From: Clostridiaceae bacterium
GTDB taxonomy: Bacteria > Bacillota > Clostridia > Lachnospirales > Lachnospiraceae
Length of the DNA: 64,000 bases
Direction of reading: 5' to 3'
Assembly (NCBI GenBank): GCA_902362725.1
Contig: CABIXM010000007.1
Location: 1-64,000 of the forward strand
Part shown: positions 50,167 to 61,500 of the stretch, one piece after another
Layout of the letters: every line of letters starts with the position of its first letter
How positions within the stretch are numbered: position 1 is the first letter of the stretch
Made by a program: the position numbers and the translations under genes
Notes under the pieces: model-generated
Databases searched by the model: none
What the model saw: the letters and a program-made list of their open reading frames with translations, nothing else
Told to the model about the DNA's origin: nothing

Positions 50167-51057
50167 TTATTCTTCATTTCCCAGATATACATTTCCGATG
50201 TATTCGATGCCGTTATAGCTCACGTTGCTCTCGTAGGCCTTTCGCACCGTGTACCTCCGGTAAAACTGTACCGAACCGTACACCAGCGTCACCAGCACCA
50301 GTATCGTCAGAAACGCCGTCATGGAATTGCGGAACAGAAAGCCCCGGATTCTCCGGAAACGGCTTTTGAACCACCAGAGCAGGCCCCGCATCTCCACCGG
50401 CTTGTCCGGCATACTCCGGATGGTGGAAATCATATGACCCAGCGACTGGAAACCCGTGGTGTTCATCTTCATATAGAACAGCCGCACGTCTCCCGGATAG
50501 CTGTCGGGCGATTCGTACTTTCCCTTGTAATTCAGTTCCAGAATCCCGAATACCCGTTCCGCCACCGCTTTCAGGTAGCGGCTTTCCTCCATGCCCGGCT
50601 TCAGCTCGGCGAAATCCAGGAAATAATTGAACTGTACCTCGCCCTCCCGGGTGATATTTATGTTGCGCTCATGGAGCAGCAGGCTTCCCAGATCCGGTCC
50701 CGCCCCGCACTCGGCGCAGGCTGCGATGAGCCCCAGCGCCGCGCGCTTGCAGTCCGCGAATTCCACCAGATACACGCTTCCCAGCAAAGACAGCAGATTT
50801 TCATGATAATACCGGAATACCAGGTTCAGTCTGTTTTCATAGACGAAGGAACCGATGAAATCACGGTTGGAAAAGAAAATCCGTTCCGTATTCAGTTTTT
50901 CCGTTACCATCTTCCGGCAGTCCTTATCGTGAATGGATACCATGGTGTAAAATACGCCGGTGTCCTTCAGGGTATCCGTGCAGACATAAATGTCATTGAC
51001 GGAATTCTTCAGGACTGTCCTCACGATCTCAAGCTCCATATTCAATGCTGGGAACAT
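50167..51057 (-). CDS. Single-pass membrane protein of unknown fold in the CIS operon
   Basis: A 296-residue protein. The cytosolic part (about 1-235) contains an ERNINITREGEVQFNYFLDF stretch that faintly resembles a kinase catalytic/DFG region, but no Lys, HRD or Asp triad can be shown, so kinship with kinases is only a thought. One membrane segment (SMTAFLTILVLVTLVYGSVQ) is followed by a short outside tail of about 40 residues (YNGIEYIGNVYLGNEE). It lies 12 bases upstream of the sensor gene and 16 bases downstream of the 595-residue CIS gene. Together with the MORN and sensor proteins it forms a block of three membrane proteins. Confidence 0.7.
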   Translation of the reverse strand: MFPALNMELEIVRTVLKNSVNDIYVCTDTLKDTGVFYTMVSIHDKDCRKMVTEKLNTERIFFSNRDFIGSFVYENRLNLVFRYYHENLLSLLGSVYLVEFADCKRAALGLIAACAECGAGPDLGSLLLHERNINITREGEVQFNYFLDFAELKPGMEESRYLKAVAERVFGILELNYKGKYESPDSYPGDVRLFYMKMNTTGFQSLGHMISTIRSMPDKPVEMRGLLWWFKSRFRRIRGFLFRNSMTAFLTILVLVTLVYGSVQFYRRYTVRKAYESNVSYNGIEYIGNVYLGNEE

Positions 51058-51073
51058 GCTTTTTCACCTGTCC

Positions 51074-52861
51074 TTAGTCCGCGGTATTTTTCTGGGATAC
51101 AATCACAAATGCATGGGTGAAGATCTCCGGATTGCTTACCGCCTCAATTCTGATTTCGTATACGCCCTCCTGGGCCGGCGCGGTATAGACGCCGTTGTTG
51201 TCCACCTTGCCGCCCTCCGGGTCAAGAAGCGTATAGCTTAATGCCTCTTCCGGCATATTGATGAATACCGGCTGGATGTGGGCGCTGCCCTTGGGCGCCA
51301 GGACAATCGTATCCGGCTGCAGCATAATGCAGCCCTTCTGCTCCTTCCGGTTGTATACGCGCTGCTCCAGATCCTCCGGCTTGAACGCGTACCACCGGAT
51401 CCGGATGCCGATCTTGCCAAGCTTCGTCTTCGGGCGGATTCCCACGATAAAGGTACCCCGCTCCGGCAGAATCTTGATGGCCTGATCCACTTCAAAGACA
51501 CGGTCCTCTGTAATGGTGGTGTCCTCCGCGAAGATGCTGCCGTCTCCCAGGATGATCGCCTCCCGATCTCCCTGTGCTACCGTATCCCGGCTGATATATT
51601 CGATCCCCAGCTCCACGCACACCGGGCCATTGCCCAGTCCGTGCATGATTTCATCTGAAAAATAAACCTTTCCGGCTTCTCCGCCGCTGCCCAGGGACAG
51701 TTCAAATACGCCGCTGGAATTCATGCGCTTTTCGCGAACCGGAAGCTCCGCACCGACGGTGCGCTCCGGCAGTCTCTCCGTATTTACGCCGACGCCCGCT
51801 TCCTGCTCCGGTACCAGATACTCCTTCAGCTTCTCCAGGATGTAGAGCTGCTCTGCCGTACACACGTACTGGTCAAAGGGCGGCTTGTCCACCCGCTCGA
51901 TGATGGAATGGCTCTGGGAACGAATCAGCCGGATCTCCGCGATCCACAGCTTCTCGTCGTAGGTTCGGTCCAGATCGATATCCAGGGCGCCCGCATGTCC
52001 GGTCCGACGCAGATAGGAAAGCACCGTGCCCCGCACCGGAAGCACTTCCAGAACCGCATCGGTTCCTTTCTCCTCCCCGCCTGACTTCGTCACCTTTGTA
52101 TCTGTAAAGGAGAGCTTCACCGGTTCCTTTCCGAAGATGTAGCTCTCCGGATGGAACTCCTGCTCCAGTACGGCCTCTTCGCCGTATTCCAGGCTGATAT
52201 TCTCGCCGTGAACCACAAAGTTTCCGGGCAGCATACCCTCCGCTGTTACATTTGCGCTAAAGGAGCATACCCCGGGCGCATGGCTGATTTTCCGGATTCT
52301 GGTCCGGGTCTTCAGAACTGTACGCTCCGTCACAAAGGTAGGAACCTCTTCTGTGATATACAAATCCTCATCCTCATAGATCCGGCAGCTCTTCAGGTAC
52401 TGTTCTTCCTTCTTCTCATCCCGGACACAATCCTGACGATCGCAGAGGAACAGGCGGTAGCCTTCCTTCTTCCGGTTATAGCTTTTTCCGTTGCCCCCGG
52501 TCTCCATCACCGCATAGACCGGATCGGTGTCCTCCTCCGCATAGGCGATGCCAAGCGCGGCCCGGTCTGTCTTCAGCTCCTCATATCCGTCGATGGTGGA
52601 AAGCTTCAGCACCTGGGTTCTGGGAACCACAATCTCCCGTCCCGCCCGATCCAGAGCCATACCGGACTGCAGAATTACAGAAGAATCATCCGCTGCCACC
52701 ACATCGAGTCCGTAGACGATGCCGCTGCCCTGAAACAGACGGTTGCCCAGTCTCCGTTTGTCATTCATGTAGGACTGCTCGTTCTGGAAATCTCTGGAAG
52801 TCAGCATTTTCCCGTAATAATAATTGTTCCGCTCAAAGGAATAATATTTTCTATTCTCCAT
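51074..52861 (-). CDS. Conserved CIS-cluster protein, possible baseplate or fibre component
   Basis: A 595-residue soluble protein. The opening (YYSFERNNYYYGKMLTSRDF, then SYMNDKRRLGNRLFQGSGIV) is a conserved signature of an unassigned protein in many eCIS clusters. A beta-rich middle (residues 150-300) and a C-terminal Ig-like piece (YTLLDPEGGKVDNNGVYTAP with QEGVYEIRIEAVS) follow. It has no signal peptide. It may be a baseplate-associated adaptor. The gene start overlaps the end of the giant surface-protein gene by 11 bases, so it is translationally coupled to it. Confidence 0.7.
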   Translation of the reverse strand: MENRKYYSFERNNYYYGKMLTSRDFQNEQSYMNDKRRLGNRLFQGSGIVYGLDVVAADDSSVILQSGMALDRAGREIVVPRTQVLKLSTIDGYEELKTDRAALGIAYAEEDTDPVYAVMETGGNGKSYNRKKEGYRLFLCDRQDCVRDEKKEEQYLKSCRIYEDEDLYITEEVPTFVTERTVLKTRTRIRKISHAPGVCSFSANVTAEGMLPGNFVVHGENISLEYGEEAVLEQEFHPESYIFGKEPVKLSFTDTKVTKSGGEEKGTDAVLEVLPVRGTVLSYLRRTGHAGALDIDLDRTYDEKLWIAEIRLIRSQSHSIIERVDKPPFDQYVCTAEQLYILEKLKEYLVPEQEAGVGVNTERLPERTVGAELPVREKRMNSSGVFELSLGSGGEAGKVYFSDEIMHGLGNGPVCVELGIEYISRDTVAQGDREAIILGDGSIFAEDTTITEDRVFEVDQAIKILPERGTFIVGIRPKTKLGKIGIRIRWYAFKPEDLEQRVYNRKEQKGCIMLQPDTIVLAPKGSAHIQPVFINMPEEALSYTLLDPEGGKVDNNGVYTAPAQEGVYEIRIEAVSNPEIFTHAFVIVSQKNTAD

Positions 52862-55800
52862 GCTTTGCTCTGCCCTCTCTCTTTATTTTCTTCGCTCTGT
52901 ATAAGAGCCATATTCCGATTCCCAGAAGAAGTACTGCGCCGCTGTAGCCGATGAGCAGCCAGGGCGTCTCCTTCTCCGCTTCCGCGAATTCCACCGGAGC
53001 TGTAATCGCATATACGCTCAGATGGTTGGTCTTGATATAGGCTACTCCGCCGGATCTCCGGGTCTCATAGAGCTCCACAGATCCGTCTTCTGTCACATAA
53101 GCCACCTGAATCAGAGAGTTCTCGTATGCTGCCGGGATAGGCAGTCCAATCTCAATCTCGCCATCAGGCTGCACCGTCTCTCCGTTCACCAGCAGGGTCA
53201 CATCGTAGCTGTCCACAATACCATAGCTTTCGCTGACCAGCTGCTTCACCATCCGCTCGGCCGCGTCGGAAGCCTGTACCTGCTTCACGTCCAGCTGTAC
53301 GCTGTCCGGAAGGCTGCCTTCCTTCGAGGCTACCACCACGCCGTAGACTGCGTTCTTCAGCACCACGTCCGTGTAGCTTGGTCCCGACTGGGTATCTGAA
53401 AAGCTTCTGCGGCTCTTCAATCTGCCGGTTTCTGTCAGCTCCTGCTCTGTATCCGTCTCATCCGTGTTCTGGATGATCTCCGGCTCCCGCACGGTGTAAC
53501 CTACGGTCACCACCTTGCTGTCCTGCAGCTCTTCCTTTACGGCCATGATCTTAAAGGTTGTCGCCCGGTTGACCGTCACAGGGCCTGTATAAAGCTCCAG
53601 TCCGTCCTTTTCCTTCAGGTTCGGATCCGCGCCGTCTGTCCGGTAATAGATGCTAGCTCCCTCGGTCCCGCAGGTGAATTCCACCTCCGTGCCCATCTCC
53701 AGCTCGCCGCTGGCGTAGCTGGTCTTCGGCGCTTCCACCTGATCGGCAAAGCCGTAGGTGAAGCTGCTGACCTCGGACTGCTCGTAATTCTCCGCCACCG
53801 CGATGGCTTTGATGGTTACGGCGCCGGTAATCACCACGCCGTCCTTATAGAGGTTGCTGGCTGTGCTTGGCTGGGTCCCGTCCGTCGTATAATAGATACT
53901 TCCGGTCTCTGCCGTCAGCTGAATGGCGCTCTTTTTGGTAAACACAGCCCCCGTGGGAACAGAGGACGTGGGCGCCGCCAGCCGGTTCATAATCGTATAA
54001 GTGAAGGTCGCCGCCGATACGGCCCGGTCTGTGCCCGAAGCCACGGCAATGGCCTTGATGGTAATGTTCTCGCCCGGTGTACCCTGGATCGTCACCCGGC
54101 TGCCCGAAGCGCTGCTTCTGGTGGGAGTGGATCCGTCTGTGGTATAGAAAATATCCGCGCCGGATACGTCGGAATTCAGCTGAATCACATCGCCGTTCTT
54201 CACGGTGCTGCCTGTGGGCCGGTCTGCAAAGATACCGCCCTCGTAGCTGCTGATGCTGTAGCTGTAATATCCGGTCTCACTGTCGCTGTAACCGGTCTTT
54301 GTGGCATAAGCCTGAACCGTAATCACATCCCCGGCATTGCCGCTGATGATGACGCTGTTACCGATGAGTACCTTCTGGTTATCCGTTTTTTTCGGGTCGC
54401 TTCCGTCTGTGGTATAGTGAATGGTCGCTCCACTGTCCCCGGTGAGGGTTACTACCGTTCCGGCCGCCACCACCGAGCCTGACTCGATGGAGGCCTGCGG
54501 TGTGGAAAGCTTCTCAGATACCGTGTAGGCGAAGGTTACGACCTCGCTCTCCATCTTATCCTTGACCGCCAGAGCTTTGATCGTAGTATTCTTACTGATC
54601 ACGAAGGGGTTCGTGCTGTCATATACATTGCTGGCCGTCGTCGGCGTACTGCCGTCTGTGGTGTAGTAAATCGCCGCGCCTTCCGTCGCCGTCTTCAGGG
54701 ACACCTGGGTGTTCTCAGCCACTGCCCCGGCCGCCGGGGTGGCATAGGGTGCCGACACAGCGCTGGGGTACTGGAAAATCAGTCTGGATATATTACTGCT
54801 GGCCAGTCCCTCGCACCAGGCCACCGCCGTAATCGTAATCACGGAGCTGTCCGTAATGGGCGGTACCGTAATGCCCTGGGTGGCGTCGTATTTCAAGGTA
54901 CTGGATCCGGTGGGCTTCAGCGTCGTCTCATCAAAGGCCGGCTCGCTGCCGTCCAGCGTGTAGAAAATCACAGCCCCTTCTGTGGCGGAGAACAGACGGA
55001 TCTTGGAACCGATGGTCACCTCTGTCCGCTTGTCTGAGCTGGCAGCCGGAACCGAAGTAACCGGCTCTACCGCCGCCTGGGCTCCTACGCTGTAGGTAAA
55101 CCGGGCCAGCTCGCTGTCCCGCTTGGTACGGGCCATTCCTGCCGCATACTCTTTGAATCTGCAGGCTACCGCTGTAATCGTGACGCTGCTTCCGTAGGAA
55201 GCAAAATCTGTGGAAATCTGAATGGGCGTCGTGATAAATTCCTTCGTCTCTGCTCCCAGCTCCACCTTTCCGTTTACAATGTTTACCACCGGCGCGCTGC
55301 CATTGGTCGTATAGAAAATTCGGCTGTTCGTCTCTCCGCAGATCAGATTCACCGTATCTCCTATCTGAACGGTAGCTCCGTTTGCCACGGACGCCACCGG
55401 CGTCGCTACCTGTTCCCGCAGGGAAAATCCGTAGCTGAACCGATCGGTGGTTCCGAATACCTTGCCTTCCACCACAGCCTGCGCATTAATCTCCAGATAA
55501 TTATCCGTATAAATGGTCTCGTCTACAACAATACGCGTCTGCTTATTATAGAGAAGAGTGTCGGCGCCGCATTCATACCACAGGCCATTCAGCTTCAGAT
55601 ACAGCTTTCCGTTCAGAGACGCGGTTCCGTCGCTCAGCCGCTGCTCCAGCTCTGCAATATTGCTGTCGCCTGCAGCCAGCTTCGTAAAGGAAGGCTGTTT
55701 TCCGTCCGTAGTATAGAAAATAATTGCCTGGTTTTCCGCGGACTTCAACTCAATCAGCTCAATCTCATCGCCATAGTCCACACCGCCGGTAATTACCTGG

Positions 55801-58535
55801 CCCTTTACATAAGCCTTGGCTGTAACGCCTGCAGGCTTGTCCGTCAGATATTTCAGCTCATATCTCCTGGGCGGGCTGCTCAGATGAGTACTGTCCTCCG
55901 GGGTCTTTGCGCGGACATAGAGATATTTACTTCCTGCCAGCGCTACCGGACTGCCTGTCCAGCTTCCCCACATGACATCCGAAACCGTATCCAGCTTCCG
56001 ATCCGTCAGGAGGTACTGGTATTCCAGGCCCGCTGCTGACACCGTACTCTTTATCTCCGTCAGTACTTCGTCCGGAGACACCGTATCCGTGCCTGCCGTT
56101 TTGCCGCTTTCCAGGGTCACTGTCGGAGCCTTCATGCTCTGAATCGTCCGTTCCTTTACCGCTGTTCCGCTGTAACCGTCAGCCATAGCCAGCGCATGGA
56201 CCGTCAGTCCCGCTGCCAGTTCAGAGGCCTTCAGTTTCTCGCCGCCCGTACCCTTTACGGTTCCTTTTTCTCCACAGCGATACCACAGTCCGTTGGCCCG
56301 GATATAGCAGTGGTTTCCGTATTCGGTATAAGCGGCCGCCCTTCCGGCTGCCTGGGCATCCAGGGCTTTCCGAAGCGTGGTATCGTCCACGCGCTCCACG
56401 GAAATTTCACCGGCCAGGCTGTATACGATCACCGTATTGTTGACGGTAGAGGAAAGCTTCAGGGTTCCGGTGCCGTCCTCGTCTGTATCCTTTACTGTGA
56501 TGTCCGGTTCTATCTCAAGCTTCAGGAACTCTGACTTCATGGGATTGCCGGTGTAGCTCAGGGCATATTCCCGGACCTCGCTCTCCACATAGACGCCGTC
56601 AAACTTCGTTCCCGTATTCCCGGAAGGTACCAGCTTCAGGTAAAGATACCCGTCTCCGGTCGGCAGATCCGCCGGAAGGGACGGAAGCTGCGTCCAGGAG
56701 GTAATGCTGTCCGTATCCATGATCTGGGTAGCGCTGAAGGCATATTCTACCTTTACCTTTTTTACTTCTGCTTCGTAATCTTCATAATAATCATGGGTGG
56801 AAGGATAGGGATTCGTCACCGTCACCGTCACAATCCGATCTCCCGGAATCAGTGCCGTGCTTCCTGCAGCGCTTCCGCTTTCCAGCAGAATGGCAGGAGG
56901 ATTCAGCTTCTGATAGCGGTGTACCCGGTTGACGTTATCCACTGCGCAGCCGTCCGCCAGCACACAGGTGCGAAGCTCCGCATACTGCCGGTTGGTGCTG
57001 TAATCCAGAGCCACTGCCGTTTTGTCATAATAGCTTACATTTGCTCCGCACTCATACCAGAGGCCGTTGACACGCACATAGCTTTTTCCGGAATAGCTGA
57101 GGATTCCCTTGCTGTAACTCTCTTTCTCTACTTCTGCTTTCAGACTGGCAATCAGCGTACTTCCCTGCACCTTCGTAAAGACTGCGTCTGCGCCATCCGT
57201 TGTATAAAAAATCTGTCCGTCGCTCTGCGCCGTAGTGAAGCTTACGGAATCGTCCGAAAGCGCTGCCTTTGCCGGCGCTGCTGCCTTGTTCAGGTAGCTA
57301 ATCCGGTACTCGGCCGCGTCGCTTGGAAGCCTGAGATTCGTATAGGTTCCCGATGTATACTGCGGCGTCATCCGCAGGTACAGATACTTCTTCCCTGCCA
57401 ACGCCACTGCGCGTCCGTCCCAGGTGTTCCAGGAAATCTTGCTTTTGTCGGTGATCTGCTGATCGCTGACACAGTATTCATAGATTCCCGTAAGCCCCGT
57501 CTCCCCGGGCTTCATCTCTGTCAGCCGATCGTCTGCGGAGATCCCTGTGGTCTCTGCGGCGCTTAAGGACGTTCCGCTTTCCAGAACCGCCGTAGGATCC
57601 GCCGCCTTCAACGCTGTATTGGTCATACTGTAGCTGTGCTTTTTATAAACGGCCACATCATAATCCGCGCGGAAACTCACTCCTGTTTTATCATCGTAAA
57701 GATAGAAGTCCGCTTCCGTTACCGTCAGCATATCGATTCGTACAACCCGCTTTCCGTCCACATACAGGGGCAGCTTCACGCCGTCGTTGTACTGCTTATA
57801 GTTCTTTTCTGTCATATAGGCTTCGATATAGGCTCCGAAAGCCCGTCCATAGCCTGTATTCCTTCCTCCGTCCTTGTTGGTCATCAGCATCCTGTCGGAT
57901 ACCGTGTAATCCGGGAATTCCGCCCGGAACTTGCCCCGGACCGTATTCTCAAAATCCGAAAAGCTGTCCTTATTCGATGCTGCCTTATCTTCGGTAACCA
58001 GATTGTAATAGGTTCTTACTGCCTTCACGTAGAAGGCGTTCCTGGTACTCTCACCTGTTATCTGAGATCCGTCGCTCCTTTCTGCGCTCCAGGTCCATTT
58101 CCCGATATCCCAGGTATTCCCTTTAGAATTTCCCAGATTATACTGAACCCGAAAAGAAAGAGAAGCGTCTTCCAGATAATCGGCGCTGATTGTCTGGTTT
58201 TCATTTTCATTTTCTACTTTATAAGTCTTTGTAACGCTGTTTGTATACAGAGTTGCCTCTGTATCCTTTACACTTCCGGCGATCGGCTTTTCCATGCCTG
58301 TAATGGTCACCTTCGTAAGATCGCCGGACTGCGTCCCGTTTTTCAGTCCCTCAGACCATAACCCATCTTTGGCGCTGTAAGTGATCTCGCCGGCTGCCCT
58401 GGCCTCCAGAAGCTGTCCGCCCCACTGGACGTACAGCAGCACCGCTGCCAGAATCAGGCAGAGTGTCCCCGTGATTCCATACCGGAATCTGGCTGTCTTA
58501 TGCAGTTTTCCAGAATCTAAATGTATCTTCTTCAT
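52851..58535 (-). CDS. Giant secreted, membrane-anchored protein with CHB_HEX_C-like repeats
   Basis: A protein of about 1894 residues. A signal/anchor segment (YGITGTLCLILAAVLLYVQW) lies near the N-terminus. The body carries at least nine repeats centred on YTTDGS-type motifs (IFYTTDGSTPT, IYYTTDGSTPT, IHYTTDGSDPK and others), the pattern of CHB_HEX_C_1 domains. Near the C-terminus a VNGETVQPDGEIEIGLPIPA domain precedes a membrane segment (LLIGYSGAVLLLGIGIWLLY) and a basic tail. I choose ATG 58535 (MKKIHLDSG) because AAGGAG lies about 9 bases upstream; a GTG at 58544 is possible. It is coupled to the CIS gene at 51074. It would project from the cell surface; whether it binds sugar or protein is unknown. 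Confidence 0.82.
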   Translation of the reverse strand: MKKIHLDSGKLHKTARFRYGITGTLCLILAAVLLYVQWGGQLLEARAAGEITYSAKDGLWSEGLKNGTQSGDLTKVTITGMEKPIAGSVKDTEATLYTNSVTKTYKVENENENQTISADYLEDASLSFRVQYNLGNSKGNTWDIGKWTWSAERSDGSQITGESTRNAFYVKAVRTYYNLVTEDKAASNKDSFSDFENTVRGKFRAEFPDYTVSDRMLMTNKDGGRNTGYGRAFGAYIEAYMTEKNYKQYNDGVKLPLYVDGKRVVRIDMLTVTEADFYLYDDKTGVSFRADYDVAVYKKHSYSMTNTALKAADPTAVLESGTSLSAAETTGISADDRLTEMKPGETGLTGIYEYCVSDQQITDKSKISWNTWDGRAVALAGKKYLYLRMTPQYTSGTYTNLRLPSDAAEYRISYLNKAAAPAKAALSDDSVSFTTAQSDGQIFYTTDGADAVFTKVQGSTLIASLKAEVEKESYSKGILSYSGKSYVRVNGLWYECGANVSYYDKTAVALDYSTNRQYAELRTCVLADGCAVDNVNRVHRYQKLNPPAILLESGSAAGSTALIPGDRIVTVTVTNPYPSTHDYYEDYEAEVKKVKVEYAFSATQIMDTDSITSWTQLPSLPADLPTGDGYLYLKLVPSGNTGTKFDGVYVESEVREYALSYTGNPMKSEFLKLEIEPDITVKDTDEDGTGTLKLSSTVNNTVIVYSLAGEISVERVDDTTLRKALDAQAAGRAAAYTEYGNHCYIRANGLWYRCGEKGTVKGTGGEKLKASELAAGLTVHALAMADGYSGTAVKERTIQSMKAPTVTLESGKTAGTDTVSPDEVLTEIKSTVSAAGLEYQYLLTDRKLDTVSDVMWGSWTGSPVALAGSKYLYVRAKTPEDSTHLSSPPRRYELKYLTDKPAGVTAKAYVKGQVITGGVDYGDEIELIELKSAENQAIIFYTTDGKQPSFTKLAAGDSNIAELEQRLSDGTASLNGKLYLKLNGLWYECGADTLLYNKQTRIVVDETIYTDNYLEINAQAVVEGKVFGTTDRFSYGFSLREQVATPVASVANGATVQIGDTVNLICGETNSRIFYTTNGSAPVVNIVNGKVELGAETKEFITTPIQISTDFASYGSSVTITAVACRFKEYAAGMARTKRDSELARFTYSVGAQAAVEPVTSVPAASSDKRTEVTIGSKIRLFSATEGAVIFYTLDGSEPAFDETTLKPTGSSTLKYDATQGITVPPITDSSVITITAVAWCEGLASSNISRLIFQYPSAVSAPYATPAAGAVAENTQVSLKTATEGAAIYYTTDGSTPTTASNVYDSTNPFVISKNTTIKALAVKDKMESEVVTFAYTVSEKLSTPQASIESGSVVAAGTVVTLTGDSGATIHYTTDGSDPKKTDNQKVLIGNSVIISGNAGDVITVQAYATKTGYSDSETGYYSYSISSYEGGIFADRPTGSTVKNGDVIQLNSDVSGADIFYTTDGSTPTRSSASGSRVTIQGTPGENITIKAIAVASGTDRAVSAATFTYTIMNRLAAPTSSVPTGAVFTKKSAIQLTAETGSIYYTTDGTQPSTASNLYKDGVVITGAVTIKAIAVAENYEQSEVSSFTYGFADQVEAPKTSYASGELEMGTEVEFTCGTEGASIYYRTDGADPNLKEKDGLELYTGPVTVNRATTFKIMAVKEELQDSKVVTVGYTVREPEIIQNTDETDTEQELTETGRLKSRRSFSDTQSGPSYTDVVLKNAVYGVVVASKEGSLPDSVQLDVKQVQASDAAERMVKQLVSESYGIVDSYDVTLLVNGETVQPDGEIEIGLPIPAAYENSLIQVAYVTEDGSVELYETRRSGGVAYIKTNHLSVYAITAPVEFAEAEKETPWLLIGYSGAVLLLGIGIWLLYRAKKIKREGRAKHGE

Positions 58536-58586
58536 CAGGCACACTCCTTCTGTCTGTTATGTTAGCACAGCTTTTTCAAAAGCTCA

Positions 58587-61500
58587 TTACTCGTTCGGGT
58601 AGTCTTTTCTTTTTTTTCGCGCCAGATAGATGGTTCCCGCCAGCGCAACCACAAGGGCTGTGCCTCCCAGAAGCTGCAGCCAGGGAATCGTAAAGCTCCT
58701 TTTTTCCTCCAGCTTCAGCCCTACCAGCGCGTAATTGCTGAAATGCTTTACTTTTGCATAGGCTATCCCGTTTTCCCGCCAGGTGTCTGTCTTTGTAACC
58801 TTATTTTCTTCATTGATATATACAATCGTAACCGCAGCGTTCTGATACTTTGCCGGAATCGGAATTCCAATCTCCACTTCTCCCTCCGGCTGTACGATCT
58901 CTTCTCCCTGTACAAGCTTCATATCGTAGGACGCCAGAATCGCGTACTCCCGGCCAAAGATCTGCTGTACATTCTTCTGGGCCTCCGGCGCGTATTCCTG
59001 CTTTTCTGTCACCAGCTCCACATGCTTGGGGAAATTTTCTTCCGGACCGGATACCAGCGTCTGACAGTTTTTTTCCTTAAGCACCTTCCTGGAACCGGTA
59101 TTCTCCGTCTCGTCGGTAATCCGGGCCAGGGCTGACGCATCCGTATCGTGCAGGGCTTCCTCTGCCAGACGCTCTTCCTCCGCTTTTTTCTGCTCCACGG
59201 CAGGAATGGTGTCCACCACATACTGGAAGGTCCCCACTTTAGACAGCTGCATGCTTTCCTCGTAGGCCACCGCTTTAATGGTTACGGTTCTTCGGACGGT
59301 AATTCCCTCGTCTGTATACCGGATCATACTCTCCAGATTATCCCTGGTGGGATCGGTTCCGTCTGTGGAATAATAGATCGCCGCTGACGGACTTGCGCTG
59401 GTCAGATAGACCACGGTTCCCGGCTCCAGCGTCGCTCCGGATTCCTCGGAAGCCTCCGGAGTGCCGGCCCTTCCCGCCGCGCCGTAATAAAAGGAGGCTG
59501 TCTCACTGACTTCTCCATCAGCCGCCACCGCAATGGCCTTCAGGGTCGTAGTCTTATTGATCAGAATGGGATCGCTGTACAGGTTCGAGCTCTTGGTGGG
59601 CGCGCTGCCATCTGTGGTATAGTAAATCTTCTCCGCGGAAGCCCGCAGCTCAACCCGGACTGCCACAGTCAGCTTGCCGCCTGCAGGAGTTGCCGTAGGC
59701 GCTGTGGGGCGCTCCTTAATCCGATAGATAAAGGTGCTGACCGTACCGGTCTGTCCGCCAATGGACGCCACCGCCTTTACGGTTACCGTGCTGCCCGCTT
59801 CTCCTGTAATCGTTACAACCGTACCTTTGCTTCCATGCTCCGCCGGGGAGGATCCGTCTGTCGTATAATAGATGTCTGCCCCGGTTACGTCTGTCATCAG
59901 GTTTACCTTGGATCCACCGGATACCTCTGTGCCGCTGGCCACATCGGCTGTGACCCCTGCGGCGCTCTTACTGATCTGATAGGTAAAGGTCACGGTCTCG
60001 CTGGAGGATTTGTTCTCCATCTTTGCATAGGCCCGCACGGTAACCTGGGATCCCGGTGTTCCGTCCAGTATCACCTCTGTGCCGCTGGCCACTGCCGCAT
60101 TGCCTGCCGCAGCCGGATCGCTGCCGTCGGTCGTATAGTAAATCGCCGCGCCGCTCTCCGCCGACAGGGTAAGCCTGGTTCCTCTGGAAACCATAGCTCC
60201 GCTTTCAATGGACGCCGTCGGCGTTCCCAGCTGGCTGTTGGCTGTATAAGTCAGCGTTACAACCTCGCTCTTTACACTGTTTTTCACCGCAATCGCCTTG
60301 ACGATAACCTTTCCCTTTACCTCGATGGGCTGGGATTCGTCAAAGACTGAGCTGGACACGGTCGGATCCGCAGGCGTACTTCCGTCTGTACTCATGGTGT
60401 AGTGAATCACCGCTCCTTCGGTCCGGTTCTTCAGAAGAATCTTCGTTCCAATCTCCACACTGCCCGACGGGATATTTCCGTAAGGACTCTGCACCGTCTC
60501 CGGATATGCGTAGACAAAGACCGCCTCTTTACTGTTTTTATATTCCTCTGCCACGGACACGGCGCGAATGGTAAAATATCCCTCTCCGTCCGTCGGCATG
60601 GTAATGCCTTTTCCGGCGTCATACCGGAGCGTGCCTGTACCCACCTCCAGGGTGCCGTCCTCTTTCCAGGACACCTCCGGCGACGAGCCGTCCGCGGTAT
60701 AATAGATCGACGCGCCTTTGGTGCTAGAGGACAATAGAATCTTATCTCCCGGCGCCACTGTCGTAGGACTGCTCTCTGTGGTAGAAGGCGTCGCCGTAGG
60801 AGTAAGCGCCTGCTTCTGATCCGCTACCCGGTATATAAAGCAGACGGTTTCACTGCTCTTCATGCCTTCCTTTACCGCCCGGACGCTCACGTAGAACTGG
60901 CTTCCATAATCGCCGTCCACCAGAATTCCCTTACTGCTGTCATACGCCAGGGTTCCGGTCGCCTCGTCCACGCCTTCCGACACCTCTCCATTTTTCAGGA
61001 CATAATAAAGCTTTGCGTCCGACGTCTGGGAACGGAAGGAGATATAGGTTCCCTTTTCCACCACGGCGGTTTCCACATTCTGGCCATTGGGCAGACTCTG
61101 GGTTACCAGAGCCGCCTCCGGCGCTGCCACCTGTTCCGCCTGCTTCACCTTATAGCCATATACCGTCACTGTTCCCGGATCCAGATCCTCGCCCAGAACG
61201 GCCACGCCGATATACCGCATGACCGTATTGTCTGTGCTGTTGTGGAAGACCGGTCTGTTATCGCCCTGATACTGGGCTACCTCTGCCTTGTCCACGTGAT
61301 ACCAGCGCTCTCCGGCCTGATAATAGCCGTCTACGCCATCTTTATCTTTCAGCGCCGTGGTATCCCCGGTAATCCGTTCCACCGTAAAGGTGGCGTCATC
61401 CAGCCGATCCCCGGTCAGGAACAGAATCTTGGAACCGCTCTGTCCTCCCAGCGTGATGGAGGTGCCCGACGGAATCTCCGTAGCGGAAGCATCGTCTGAG

